64,000 bases of DNA from Cohnella lupini (GCF_003386205.1 NZ_QRDY01000009.1:124001-188000), one strand, 5' to 3'; counted from the stretch's first letter, positions 26,031 to 35,615 are shown. Program-made: numbers and translations. Notes: generated from the letters alone by a model not told the origin.

Positions 26031-27773
26031 TTACTCATCCAAACTCGCTTCCATTTGCTGGCGTTCCCACTGCTCCTTGTACCAGCCGCCGAGAAGCATC
26101 AATTGCTCATGCGTTCCCTGCTCCCGTATTCGGCCTTCGTCCAGCACCAGAATCCAGTTGGCATGACTAACGGCGGAGAGGCGATGCGTCGTAATGAGCG
26201 TCGTCTTGCCTGCGCGTTCCTGACGGATCTGATGCACGATGCGGCTTTCCGTCCTGGCATCCACGGCCGACAACGAATCGTCGAGGAGCAGAATTTCCGA
26301 ATCGATCAGCAGCGCCCGCGCTATCGCAAGCCGCTGCTTCTGCCCGCCCGATAGCATGACGCCGTTCTCGCCCACGATCGTCCCAAGCCCTTCCGGCATC
26401 TGGGCGATGTCTTGGGTGAAGGAAGCCATCTCCACCGCGCGGTCGATTTCCTCCGCCGTCGCGTCCGGCTTGCCGAGCGCGATGTTATCGCGAATGGATT
26501 TGGACAGCAGCAAATGCTCTTGCGGAACGTATGCCACCCAGCGCTTCACTTGTTCCTGGGCGATATTCTCGACGGAAATGTCGGAGATATAGAGCATTTC
26601 CGGATCGACCGGATATTGGCGCAAAAGCTGCTTAAGCAGCGTGCTCTTTCCGCTCCCCGTCCTGCCGACGATGCCAAGCGTCTCCCCGCGCTCCAGCCGA
26701 AAGGAAATCTCCTCTAGACTCGGGCGAGTAGCCGTCGGGTACGTGAAGGACAACCGCTTCAACTCGATAACCGTCGGCGCCTGGACCTGGATGGGACTCT
26801 CGATATCCCGCAGATCCGGCTGCTGGGTCAGCGCCGTCTCCAAGCGGTCCGCCGAGGCGCTTCCCCGCTGAAGCACGTTAATAAACTCTCCGAAGGAGAT
26901 CATGGGCCAGATAAGCATGCCCAAATAAATGTTGAAGGAGATCAGCTGTCCAAGCGATATTTCGTTCTCGAACACGAGATACGAGCCGTACCCGATTCCG
27001 ATGCAGTAGCTGACTCCGACGATGATCGAAATCAAAGGCTGGAAGAGCGCGTTCAGAATAGACACCCGCTTGTTCTTGTTCATGACTTCCGAAGTCATCT
27101 CGTCGAAAGCGCGAAGATCTTTATTCTCCTGTACGTAAGAACGAATGACGCGGATCCCGGAGATGGACTCCAGAACGTGATCGTTCATTTTGCCGAAGGA
27201 TTCCTGAGCGGATATGAATCGGTTTCTCACCTGCTTGCCCAGTCTGCTTATGACGAGTACGAGAAGAGGTAAGGGAAGCAATGCCGCGATCATCAGCTTG
27301 GCGCTTATGTATGCGAGCATCATAGCAATGACGACGGAAGCGCCCACGAGCGTATTGACCAAAGTCATGACGCCGTACCCGGCCGTTTGCCCGATCGCCA
27401 GTATATCGTTGGTCGCAAGCGCCATCAACTGCCCCGTGCTGTTGCGTTGGAAGAATGACGGCTTCATCTTGGAGAGATGAGTCAGCAGGCGGCCTCTAAG
27501 TAATTTCTCGATGAGCGCGGAGTTGCCGAACAGGGTCGTTATCCATGTGTACACCATCACGTATAAGAACACGGAGAGGCAAACGAGCCAGAGAACGGTT
27601 TGACTGAGCCCCGATGCGGTTAGCGTGTCTGTTTTGATCGAATCGATAGTGTCCCCGATCAGCTTGGGCGGGATCATCGACAATAGGCTGACCGTAGCCA
27701 TCAACGCGATCGCAACGGCGTAGCTCCAACCTCTATCCTTGAAAAACCATTTTAATCGAATGACGAAAGACAA
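26031..27773 (-). CDS. yheI: ABC exporter half with degenerate catalytic Glu (YheI-like)
   Basis: The 580-residue protein has six transmembrane segments and an ATPase domain with Walker A GRTGSGKST and signature LSGGQKQRLAIARA. Walker B reads ILLLDDSLSAVD: the catalytic Glu is Asp, as in the known degenerate site of YheI/BmrC-type heterodimers, so one of the two ATP sites is expected to be weak. The start is a TTG with AAGGAGG seven bases upstream. A 7-bp hairpin (GACGAAT/ATTCGTC, 27793-27811) lies just before that site and could affect translation. Confidence 0.88.
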   Translation of the reverse strand: MSFVIRLKWFFKDRGWSYAVAIALMATVSLLSMIPPKLIGDTIDSIKTDTLTASGLSQTVLWLVCLSVFLYVMVYTWITTLFGNSALIEKLLRGRLLTHLSKMKPSFFQRNSTGQLMALATNDILAIGQTAGYGVMTLVNTLVGASVVIAMMLAYISAKLMIAALLPLPLLVLVISRLGKQVRNRFISAQESFGKMNDHVLESISGIRVIRSYVQENKDLRAFDEMTSEVMNKNKRVSILNALFQPLISIIVGVSYCIGIGYGSYLVFENEISLGQLISFNIYLGMLIWPMISFGEFINVLQRGSASADRLETALTQQPDLRDIESPIQVQAPTVIELKRLSFTYPTATRPSLEEISFRLERGETLGIVGRTGSGKSTLLKQLLRQYPVDPEMLYISDISVENIAQEQVKRWVAYVPQEHLLLSKSIRDNIALGKPDATAEEIDRAVEMASFTQDIAQMPEGLGTIVGENGVMLSGGQKQRLAIARALLIDSEILLLDDSLSAVDARTESRIVHQIRQERAGKTTLITTHRLSAVSHANWILVLDEGRIREQGTHEQLMLLGGWYKEQWERQQMEASLDE

Positions 27774-27980
27774 GTGCTTTCCTCCTTTTTGCGAAAGACG
27801 AATCCGAAATTCGTCATAATAGATTCTTCCTGATTTTACAGTTCCTTGGGTAACCCGTATATATACTTACATCGTTCGGAACTCCTCTCTCGCCCGTTGG
27901 CGACTGATTCACCGCGACTGGCTCCGGGTAACAATAGTCAACGAAACTATTCCCTAATCTTGGGAGAGAGGGTGGTTCAG

Positions 27981-28142
27981 ATGACGGTCCAGCACCGCAA
28001 CATGGAAATCGAAGAGCGGCACGTGGAGAAAAGAATAGATTCCAGCCAAGTTGCTTCCACTTTCATTAAGTACGCCGCATACGTCGCGATTACTTTAGGT
28101 ATTCTGTATTTCTTGGCTCAATACGTGCTTCCGAAATTTTAA
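27981..28142 (+). CDS. Small single-pass membrane protein, 53 aa
   Basis: Starting at MTVQHRNMEIEER with a purine-rich GGGAGAGAGGGTGG upstream, it has a charged N-terminus and one transmembrane segment (about residues 31-49, YAAYVAITLGILYFLAQYV). I do not recognise the family. The frame continues upstream to 27846 but without a ribosome site. A hairpin terminator follows directly. The gene lies divergent from the exporter pair; no functional link is shown. Confidence 0.6.
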   Translation: MTVQHRNMEIEERHVEKRIDSSQVASTFIKYAAYVAITLGILYFLAQYVLPKF

Positions 28143-28152
28143 GGACGGAATG

Positions 28153-28198
28153 ACAGACCCTTCCACGATCGCTGTGCGCGATAATCGAAGGGTCCTGT
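28153..28198. terminator. Terminator between 27981 gene and 28244 gene
   Basis: ACAGACCCTTC pairs with GAAGGGTCCTGT (one bulge), with further pairing inside (CGATC/GATAATCG). It lies between convergent genes. Confidence 0.65.
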
Positions 28199-28243
28199 TG
28201 TCGTTTCGTTGCTGTTGAGCGAATCGGGGGGTTATTCCGCGGA

Positions 28244-28540
28244 CTATTCTTCCGCTTCGTTGTAATGCTCCTTGCAGAAAGCCGCCAGAGCTTCCTCTTC
28301 TTCGGCTTCCAAGTCGAGATCCAAGTAGCGCTCCGTCGATTTCTCGATCAAATCGTAATTCACGATGGCTCCTTCTTCTCCGTCCACTTTATACACCAGC
28401 TTAATCGTTATCCCCTGCACGGAGTACAACTCGTCGTCCTCGTCGAGCTCCAGGTCCAGCAGAAATTCGTACCGTTTGCCCGATAGAATTTGAAAAGGAT
28501 CCTTCACCAGCTCCACGCTGTATTCCGCGATCGTAAGCAT
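28244..28540 (-). CDS. Uncharacterised acidic protein, 98 aa (possibly DUF6509)
   Basis: The start MLTIAEYSVELVKD at 28540 has AAGGA nine bases upstream; the in-frame ATG at 28549 is too close to it. The protein is acidic, beta-rich in the first two thirds (GITIKLVYKVDGEEGAIVNY), with a Glu-rich helix at the end. It resembles, from memory, a Bacillales family of unknown function (DUF6509); this assignment was not checked. No signal peptide or transmembrane segment is present. Confidence 0.7.
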   Translation of the reverse strand: MLTIAEYSVELVKDPFQILSGKRYEFLLDLELDEDDELYSVQGITIKLVYKVDGEEGAIVNYDLIEKSTERYLDLDLEAEEEEALAAFCKEHYNEAEE

Positions 28541-28594
28541 GCTCGTCATTCCTTCCTATGTCCGCTTGCGTCTATGAATGTTTATTATACACGG

Positions 28595-30139
28595 TTATGG
28601 GAACGGGGACGAGGTTGGGCGAGGCGATACTCTCTCCGCTTCTCCGAACAAACGAGATAACTGCTTCTCCGCGCGGTATCGAGAAGCGTTGAACGAAGGC
28701 CATCTCCGGTCCTCGCTAGATAGAGAAACCCGTTTTTTCTCCAGTAGCGGCTTCATAGCCGGATATTCCTTCTTGCTGAACTCGACCAGAAGCGGGAATG
28801 CGTCGACGGACAGCGTGCTCAAGTACGGAGCGTCGATATTCCCGCTGTCCCGGTAGCGTTCGATGTTCTTCTCGGCGATGATGCGATCCATCCCCGCATA
28901 GTTAACCATCACGTACGCAGCCAGGCTAATGACGATGTAACATTGAGCCAGCGGGATCTTGATGCTGCGTATCCGAAGAGCCGCGATGATAAGCAAAATG
29001 GCCAAATAGATCATGAACGCATGAACGAGGAAGCGAATATACGTATAGCCATAAACCTCCTCATACAGAATGAGCCTCATGTACGCGGAATAGAGCATGA
29101 CCCCCGAACACCCTACCAATATATAGAGCAGGATCGCGTTCATCCGCCTCAATAACCCGTCCTCGCCCCCTCCATAGACCAACGTCGTCATGAGTATGGC
29201 AAAATTAATCATCGAAACGGTCACGAGCTCCAAGAACCCGCTTCTGGCATATTCCGCGTACGTTTTGCCATCGGGCAGCGCTCCATCCCATGCCCCGAAG
29301 AGGTACGTAAATTGAACGAGCACGAAAAGCACGTAAACGACGTTCACGGAAATCAATAGCGTGGCCATAATGATCGGATCGATCTTAAAGCCTTTATCCT
29401 CTTGAACCGCCTTCCCGACAATTCCGACTTCGGGACGACTGTTCTTCGGTTTCACGAAGCCCCAGAAGTAACCGAAGAACAGCACTCCGAAGATAACGAT
29501 CCATATAAAACGGGCAAAGCTATTCCCGAGCGATAGATCGTTCCACCACTCCGGAAGTCCGGCCAGAAACCGATTAAACAGTCCGTCAGCCGAGGCCAAT
29601 AGGTTCACGACGATGATCAGAAGCGGCAATGCGATCGCTAGGCCGATAAGCACTTTGCTCATGATGCTCTTCTGACGATCGCCCAACCTTCTTGCGGTTA
29701 GGACCTTTAAGATCCGAAATACCGTCGGCACATGCCGCAAGCTTTGGGGAATTAAGTGGTTCAGCGCGCTCCCCACGATTCGGATGTCCCACCAATCGAA
29801 CTTCTTCGACCCTCGGACGAAAGCGAGATGAATGAAGACGAGAGGCGGAATAACCAGCATATTGAGCAGATAGAAAACCAAGTTGTCGTACAGCACGAAA
29901 GTCATCGAGAGCAGCATAACGACCGTGAACAAGAACCACCCGAACCAATGGATTTCCATTAATCGGTTTCTGATATCGTGGAACAGATAGACATATAACA
30001 GTAGCATGAATAGGGGATAAGATACCCCAGGCACGTTGCCGTAGAACAGATACTGGTGAACGATAGCCAGAACGAAGGCGCCGATCAGCGCGACCAACGA
30101 ACGCCCTATAGTCCATTTTCTTGTTGGATCCACTTCCAT
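28595..30139 (-). CDS. DUF4173/DUF4153-type integral membrane protein
   Basis: The 514-residue protein has about twelve hydrophobic segments. The stretches FDWWDIRIVGSALNHLIP, LLASADGLFNRFL and FLVHAFMIYLAILLIIAALR fit the DUF4173 family as I remember it. A charged C-terminal tail follows the last segment (after VEFSKKEYPAMKPLLEK). The function of the family is unknown. It is divergent from the SgrR-like regulator gene, about 150 bases apart, so shared control is possible. Confidence 0.75.
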   Translation of the reverse strand: MEVDPTRKWTIGRSLVALIGAFVLAIVHQYLFYGNVPGVSYPLFMLLLYVYLFHDIRNRLMEIHWFGWFLFTVVMLLSMTFVLYDNLVFYLLNMLVIPPLVFIHLAFVRGSKKFDWWDIRIVGSALNHLIPQSLRHVPTVFRILKVLTARRLGDRQKSIMSKVLIGLAIALPLLIIVVNLLASADGLFNRFLAGLPEWWNDLSLGNSFARFIWIVIFGVLFFGYFWGFVKPKNSRPEVGIVGKAVQEDKGFKIDPIIMATLLISVNVVYVLFVLVQFTYLFGAWDGALPDGKTYAEYARSGFLELVTVSMINFAILMTTLVYGGGEDGLLRRMNAILLYILVGCSGVMLYSAYMRLILYEEVYGYTYIRFLVHAFMIYLAILLIIAALRIRSIKIPLAQCYIVISLAAYVMVNYAGMDRIIAEKNIERYRDSGNIDAPYLSTLSVDAFPLLVEFSKKEYPAMKPLLEKKRVSLSSEDRRWPSFNASRYRAEKQLSRLFGEAERVSPRPTSSPFP

Positions 30140-30290
30140 AACCCCCGTTTCCCGTTATTCCTAAAGCCTATTGTAGATGTTAAAATAGGAAAATAAAGAG
30201 AAACAACCGTGCGATTAATTTCCTATTTTAATGAAGGCAGGTCCGGTGCGAAGTTTCGTGAATCGGATTACGCCAGGAGGCGCGTTTCCC

Positions 30291-31973
30291 ATGAAGTTGA
30301 ACCAACAATTCCTTAAGCTCCACTCCCTTTACGGGAGCTTGGAATCCGCCGTCGTCACTTTGGACGAGCTTGCCGGGCGACTGGAATGCACGCATCGCAA
30401 CGCGACGAATATTATTCGGAAAATGTCGGACAACGGCTGGATCGCTTGGGATGCTTATCGCGGACGCGGACGACGCTCGACGTTGCGGTTTCTCGTGCAG
30501 CCCGAGGAAATCGCCGTGCAATCTATGATGCAGGCGATCAACCGAAAGGATATGTCGCAAGCGATCGAGCAGATTCGAGCCCATAGGCGGTCGTCTACGC
30601 TGCAAGAGCACCTTCAAGGCTGGCTACTCTCTTACTTCGGCCACCACTCCGAGATCAAGAGCGACAAGCAGATCGATACTTTACGAATTCCGATCCGTCA
30701 GAAGCTGCACACGTTCGATCCCCTATACATGAATTTGCTCGCCGAATCCTTCGTCTCCAGCCACGTGTTCGATGGTTTGGCGCGGAGAACCGATAAGCCG
30801 GACGAGATTCTCCCCGCCATCGCTCATGCTTGGGAAGCGGATGAAAGCCGGACCGTCTGGACTTTCCATCTTCGCAAGGAAGTTCTCTTCCACCATGGCA
30901 AAATCATGACGGCCGAAGATGTCGTCTACTCGTTCGAGCGCTTGATCCGCTCTTCTCGCAGAACGTTGTACAGCTTTATTTATAAACCTATCAAATCCGT
31001 GCGCGCCCTAACTCCGACCACCGTTCGTTTCGAGCTGGAGGAGCCCAACGAGCTATTCCTGCCCTTCCTATGCACCAGCCGCGCCGCTATCGTTCCCAAG
31101 GATCTCGGGCAAATGGGCACCGGCCGTTTCGGGTCGATGCCGATGGGCACCGGGCCATTCAAAGTGACGGAGATGAGCGAGAGCGTCTGCGTGCTGGAAG
31201 TGTTCGCTCCCTACTTCCAAGCCAGGGCGCACCTCGATCGGGTCGAGATTGTGCATGTACCGTGGGAGACGGAGAATTCGCACGGAGAGGTTCTTTCGCC
31301 TTTTCACGTCATCCACAGTCCCTCCGCCGCCGAAGTCAACTGGAGCCAGATCCACTCCGGCACGACCATACGGAAATTCGTCACCTGCAACACCAAAAAG
31401 GCCGGACCGTTAAACGATCCGACCGTTCGGGCTCACGTATTGGATTGCCTTCGGGGAAGCGATACGAACCAGCCTGCAGTCGTTCCCCCGAACAACGAAG
31501 GCGATCGCGTGCTTCAGATCGCGACCATCCCCCAATACCGGCAGGATGCGGAGGCTTTAGCTCAGTCGCTCGAGCATTCCGGTTATGCATGCAAGGTCGT
31601 CTCCCCCTCGCCCGAAGAATTCAAAGGGGATATCCGGCTGGAATCCGACCTGATCGTGTTCTCGCTCATTCGCGATCAGGACGAGCAGCTTCGCTTGTTC
31701 GACCTGTATCTCACGATCGCCGAGCACGTCGATGCCCACAATCGGATCGATATCGGGAATATTCTCGCCGCTGCGGTCAAAGAACCCGACGCGCGCGTCC
31801 GGGCTGCCCACCTTAAGCATGTCGAAGAGTCGCTTATCCGGGATCATCATCTGTGCATTTTATCGGAAAGACCGCTACCTACCGCTTATCTCCCGTCCGT
31901 GCGTGGAGTGACCTTCAACTCGCAGGGCTGGGTCAATCTTCGGACGATTTGGTTTCCTCCGGTTATGGAGTAA
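30291..31973 (+). CDS. SgrR-family regulator (HTH plus solute-binding domain)
   Basis: The start MKLNQQFLKLHSLYG at 30291 has AGGAGG ten bases upstream. Residues about 1-110 form the SgrR-type winged helix-turn-helix (LAGRLECTHRNATNIIRKMSDNGW). The rest, from about residue 120, is an SBP_bac_5 domain like oligopeptide-binding proteins, without a signal peptide, so it senses a ligand in the cytoplasm (HAWEADESRTVWTFHLRKEV is diagnostic). The E. coli SgrR responds to sugar-phosphate stress; Bacillales relatives are mostly untested. The divergent DUF4173 gene is a possible target. Confidence 0.87.
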   Translation: MKLNQQFLKLHSLYGSLESAVVTLDELAGRLECTHRNATNIIRKMSDNGWIAWDAYRGRGRRSTLRFLVQPEEIAVQSMMQAINRKDMSQAIEQIRAHRRSSTLQEHLQGWLLSYFGHHSEIKSDKQIDTLRIPIRQKLHTFDPLYMNLLAESFVSSHVFDGLARRTDKPDEILPAIAHAWEADESRTVWTFHLRKEVLFHHGKIMTAEDVVYSFERLIRSSRRTLYSFIYKPIKSVRALTPTTVRFELEEPNELFLPFLCTSRAAIVPKDLGQMGTGRFGSMPMGTGPFKVTEMSESVCVLEVFAPYFQARAHLDRVEIVHVPWETENSHGEVLSPFHVIHSPSAAEVNWSQIHSGTTIRKFVTCNTKKAGPLNDPTVRAHVLDCLRGSDTNQPAVVPPNNEGDRVLQIATIPQYRQDAEALAQSLEHSGYACKVVSPSPEEFKGDIRLESDLIVFSLIRDQDEQLRLFDLYLTIAEHVDAHNRIDIGNILAAAVKEPDARVRAAHLKHVEESLIRDHHLCILSERPLPTAYLPSVRGVTFNSQGWVNLRTIWFPPVME

Positions 31974-32074
31974 TCGGGCGGTTCTCAGCGGAATTTCTGT
32001 ATGTTGGTATTAATAATTTATTGGTATAGTTTGTCTTTTCGTAATCATTCGGTTAATACGAAAGGTGAAAGGTG

Positions 32075-32549
32075 ATGAGTTCTGTGTCTTTAATTCATAG
32101 CAAAGATAAAGCTAAAAGTTACATTAGGTACATCCTATATTTCTCAATAGGGTCTGTACTTTTCTCTTTGGCGTACACTCTCTCCGTGATGCTAATATAC
32201 TTCATGATTGGGATATTCCTTCTCCCCTTAGTAATACTTGCAGCAAAAGTGTCGATATATTTCTTATGGAGATGGTCACTTAAGTCCGTTGAAAGGTCGG
32301 GACTTAAGTATGTAGCGTTAGCATTTCCATATATTATTCTTGTTTATCTATTAATTATTTTTGACAACAGAGTATCTTGGTTTGAGGATGGAAACCTGCA
32401 ACTGTACATTGATCTCCTCCATTCCGATTAATGACATCGCGTTGCAGTATGGAGGCTCCATCTTCGCGGTTCTTGGCGAGAGTATTCCTATGTTTCTTCT
32501 TGTCGTTCAATTACTATTACGACGTAACGAAAGAGACTATCTATTATAA
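32075..32549 (+). pseudogene. Frameshifted multi-pass membrane protein gene
   Basis: The first frame (ATG 32075, AAAGG upstream) encodes about four hydrophobic segments and ends at 32431 after IDLLHSD. A different frame then continues without interruption to 32549 with protein-like sequence (NDIALQYGGSIFAVLGES, then a hydrophobic helix and RRNERDYLL). The join near 32425 implies a one-base shift. I do not recognise the family. The region is more AT-rich than its neighbours, suggesting acquired and now decaying DNA. A sequencing error is the alternative. Confidence 0.6.
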
Positions 32550-32696
32550 GAAGGGGGTTACCGCAAAGGAGAAGTCCTAGCCGATCGAGGATGTATCCGC
32601 CGGGAGGCAACTACATATACGGATCATAGGTGGTAGAAGCCCGAACTTACAAAAAGGAGCGGGAAGACGCTTCCTGTGAGTGATTAGTCCCGGCCT

Positions 32697-33096
32697 GGCG
32701 GTTACTACTTAGGTCTGTAAAAGGCAGCTCTCTTGGGTAGATATCCAATAGTGATGCTATTCAATGTAATTTCAATACATGGTCCAAAAATAAGCTGGAT
32801 AAGGATGTTTATTATCGCTATTGTTCTAAATTTAGTGTATTCCCTCCGAATATTCGATCAATAGCGATGTTCTTCAAACTACTTTGGTTTCAATATGGCT
32901 CATTAGCTTGAATAACGATGATTACCATCCTACTTACCTAGAATCACAACCGTTGCTACGCCAATTAATAGCAGATTTTAAATTTTGGGCAGGCATATTG
33001 CTCATCGTCGCGCGCTTTTACTTCATTAGGCTACTTTAAGTCAAATAGTACCGCCGAGAAGTGTACTGAATAGCGGGCACCTAAGTAGTAACCGCC
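32697..33096. mobile_element. 400-bp segment bounded by 18-bp perfect inverted repeats
   Basis: GGCGGTTACTACTTAGGT (32697-32714) is repeated exactly in inverse orientation at 33079-33096. The 364 bases between are AT-rich and hold a broken membrane-protein gene. Terminal inverted repeats of this size suggest a small non-autonomous mobile element or the edges of an invertible segment. I see no target-site duplication and no transposase, so the class is open. Confidence 0.5.
32754..33039 (+). pseudogene. Frameshifted small membrane protein gene inside the inverted-repeat segment
   Basis: ATG 32754 opens 36 codons with a hydrophobic helix (FIIAIVLNLVYSLRIF) and stops at 32862. A shift of one base gives a further open frame to the TAA at 33037-33039, with a soluble stretch (NNDDYHPTYLESQPLLRQL) and a second hydrophobic helix (AGILLIVARFYF). 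Together they would make a protein of about 94 residues. No strong ribosome site is visible. The family is unknown. Confidence 0.5.
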
Positions 33097-33173
33097 TCGC
33101 GGCTTATTTGCTCGAACGTCGCTCCTGGATAAAAAAACGATCGCCTCCTCATCTTAGAAGGGCAATCGTCTTT

Positions 33174-34061
33174 TTAAACCTGCGTTTTCCCATGCTCGTG
33201 CTCGTATACGTCCGGCCGGCGGTCGTAGAAAGGCGCGACCGCGCCGCGCTCGCGATTCTCGCGGAGCCTGTGGAAGTCGATTACGGAAAGTACCGTCATA
33301 TCCTCGTTCACTTCGCCGACGCGCAAGATGCCGTCCGCCTCGAAGGGAAGGTCGCATGGGGTGAACACGCCTGCTTGGCAATACCCCGTATCCACTTGCG
33401 GCCGATCCTCGGACAACGATCCGACCAGCCCGCTCAGCGCGACGAACAGCTGATTCTCGATCGCCCTCGCTTGGCAGCAATGACGTACGCGATAATATCC
33501 ATATGCGCTATCGGTGTACGACGGGCAAAGGATCAGCTCTACGCCTCTAAGCGCCGCCGCCCTTGCCAGCTCCGGGAATTCGATATCGTAACAAGTGAGA
33601 ATCGCCATCTTGCCCCACTCCGTATCGAACACGTTCAGCTCGTCGCCCGCGATCAGAGGCCAGCGAATCTGCTCCTCCGGCGTCAGATGCACCTTGCACT
33701 GCGTCTCGATTCGGCCGTCGGGGAAGAAGAGGAACGCCTTGTTCGCGTATTCGCCTTCCTCCTCGCCTTCTTTGCAAATGTGAGTTCCCGCGAGTATCGC
33801 GATATTCGACTCGCGGCTATGCTCCGTGAAGAACCGGACGTATTCGTCCGTCAGCTGGTCCAGGAAGTGGCAAGCGTCATCGTGAAGCATGGACGGCACG
33901 ACGCTTAGAAGATGCGCGGTCATGTATTCGGGAAAAATAATCATGGCGGCGCCGCTCTCGGCGGCTTCCCGGATTTTCGCCGATATTCCCGTCCAGAATT
34001 GCTCCTGCGTGAGGATATCCGCTAATCCGTATTGGGCGGTTGCGATCGTTAGTTTTTTCAT
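33174..34061 (-). CDS. Carbon-nitrogen hydrolase (nitrilase family), intact triad
   Basis: The ATG at 34061 is preferred (AGAGG five bases upstream); the frame can begin at a GTG at 34067. With the latter numbering the Glu-Lys-Cys triad is Glu47 (IIFPEYM), Lys125 (QCKVHLTPEE) and Cys159 (ILTCYDIEFPE). The family hydrolyses amides. It follows the GNAT-hydrolase fusion gene by 15 bases and is clearly related to that protein's second domain, so an operon of an active and an altered amidase is likely. The substrate is unknown. Confidence 0.87.
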   Translation of the reverse strand: MKKLTIATAQYGLADILTQEQFWTGISAKIREAAESGAAMIIFPEYMTAHLLSVVPSMLHDDACHFLDQLTDEYVRFFTEHSRESNIAILAGTHICKEGEEEGEYANKAFLFFPDGRIETQCKVHLTPEEQIRWPLIAGDELNVFDTEWGKMAILTCYDIEFPELARAAALRGVELILCPSYTDSAYGYYRVRHCCQARAIENQLFVALSGLVGSLSEDRPQVDTGYCQAGVFTPCDLPFEADGILRVGEVNEDMTVLSVIDFHRLRENRERGAVAPFYDRRPDVYEHEHGKTQV

Positions 34062-34076
34062 ATGCACCTCTGTATG

Positions 34077-35615
34077 TTAGGAACGAATTTGCAAGGAATA
34101 AATATCCGTTCTCCGATCTTGGAACGACAAGGCATCCTTCGATTTACGATACCTCTCCAGAGTCTCCATGTCTACCTCCGCCATGATGACCGTTTCCGTA
34201 TTTTCGCTGCACTCCCCGGCTATTCCATCGCGGGAGAACGCGAAATCCGCAGGCGTGTAAATTCCGGACTGGGCGTACTGAATATCCACGTTATCCACGT
34301 GCGTCAGGTTCCCGACCGTCCCGGCCGTCACGATGAACACTTGGTTCTCGATCGCCCGGGCCTGCGCGCAATATTTTACCCGCAAGAACGTCTGCCTATC
34401 TTCCGCGCAGAAGGGCACGAAAATGATCTGCGCCCCTTCCTCCGCGACGATCCGGGAAACCTCCGGATATTCGATATCGCTGCTGAGCTGGATCGATATT
34501 TTGCCGCAGTCCGTGTCGAACACTCCCAGCTCCGAGCCGCCGTTGATCCCCCACCATTTGCGCTCGTTCGGGGAGATATGAAGCTTGTATTGCTGCTCGA
34601 TCGTGCCGTCTCTACGGAACAAATGGGCCACGTTGTAGATACGGTTATTGTTCTCCACGAAATGCGATCCGCCGATAATGTTTACGTTATACTTGACCGC
34701 AAGCTCGGTGAACAGCTCCACGTAATTGGTCGTGAACGTCGTCAGCTTCCGTACGGCCAAGCTCGGCGAGCGCTCGTCCAGGAAGGAGAGCAACTGCATC
34801 GTAATGTTCTCTGGAAAGACCGCGAAATCCGATTTGTAATCCGACGCTACATCCACGTAATGCTCGCACTGCGTGGCGAATTCCTCGAAGGAATCGATTT
34901 TCTTCATCATATACTGGATCACGCAAATCCGTACGGGGAACGACATTTTATAATGCGTCTTGTTGATGCTCGGCCTGTACTCGATGTTATTCCATTCTAG
35001 CAAAGCCGCGAAGTTCTTGGAATCCGCGTCGTCCGACAAATAATTGGTGATGATCCGTTTCAGCGTAAATCCGTTCATCATCTGGAAAGTGAGAACAGAA
35101 TCGTAGATATTTTGCTGCAGCACTTCCTCCGCATAGGCTCTCGGCGACATCTTGTCGCTGTAATTATGGTAACCCGGGATGCGCCCGCCGACGATGATGC
35201 TCTTCAGGTTCAACTTCTCCGCTAGCCGCTTCCTGGCCTCGTACAGCCTGCGTCCGATCTTCATGCGCCGGTAATCCGGATGCACCATGACTTCCATTCC
35301 GTACAGATTCCCGCCCCGCGGGTTATGGTTGCGGATATAGCCCTTGTCCGTGATCTCCGAATAGGTATGCTGCTCCAAGTAATCGTCGAAGTTCACGATC
35401 AGGCTTGAACAGGATCCGATAATCTCACCGTCCAGCTCGACGCAGATTTGACCGTCTGGGAACGTGCGGATATGGCTCTCCAACTGGTCTATTTTCCATG
35501 GTCCCATGTTCGGAAAACAAATATTTTGCAGCTCGATGATGTTATTGAAGTCTTTGCGTTCAATGTTGCGGATGATGATCTTCTTCTCGAACTGAGAGAT
35601 TTGATCGGTTGTCAT
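34077..35615 (-). CDS. GNAT acetyltransferase fused to nitrilase-like domain lacking the Cys
   Basis: The 512-residue protein has an N-terminal GNAT domain (about 14-220; acetyl-CoA loop in VHPDYRRMKIGRRLYEAR) and a C-terminal carbon-nitrogen hydrolase domain (about 226-505), the domain order of B. subtilis YhcX. In the hydrolase triad Glu269 (AVFPEN) and Lys344 (YKLHISP) are kept, but the nucleophile position reads Ser378 in IQLSSDIEYPE, where active members have CYD. The domain is therefore probably not a normal amidase. The intact homologue lies 15 bases downstream. Confidence 0.87.
   Translation of the reverse strand: MTTDQISQFEKKIIIRNIERKDFNNIIELQNICFPNMGPWKIDQLESHIRTFPDGQICVELDGEIIGSCSSLIVNFDDYLEQHTYSEITDKGYIRNHNPRGGNLYGMEVMVHPDYRRMKIGRRLYEARKRLAEKLNLKSIIVGGRIPGYHNYSDKMSPRAYAEEVLQQNIYDSVLTFQMMNGFTLKRIITNYLSDDADSKNFAALLEWNNIEYRPSINKTHYKMSFPVRICVIQYMMKKIDSFEEFATQCEHYVDVASDYKSDFAVFPENITMQLLSFLDERSPSLAVRKLTTFTTNYVELFTELAVKYNVNIIGGSHFVENNNRIYNVAHLFRRDGTIEQQYKLHISPNERKWWGINGGSELGVFDTDCGKISIQLSSDIEYPEVSRIVAEEGAQIIFVPFCAEDRQTFLRVKYCAQARAIENQVFIVTAGTVGNLTHVDNVDIQYAQSGIYTPADFAFSRDGIAGECSENTETVIMAEVDMETLERYRKSKDALSFQDRRTDIYSLQIRS

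Noticed and set aside
32550..32696. Possible group II intron or other structured RNA remnant between the broken membrane genes
   Set aside because: Some purine-rich, GTGAG-like blocks are present, but no domain V hairpin or intron protein was found.
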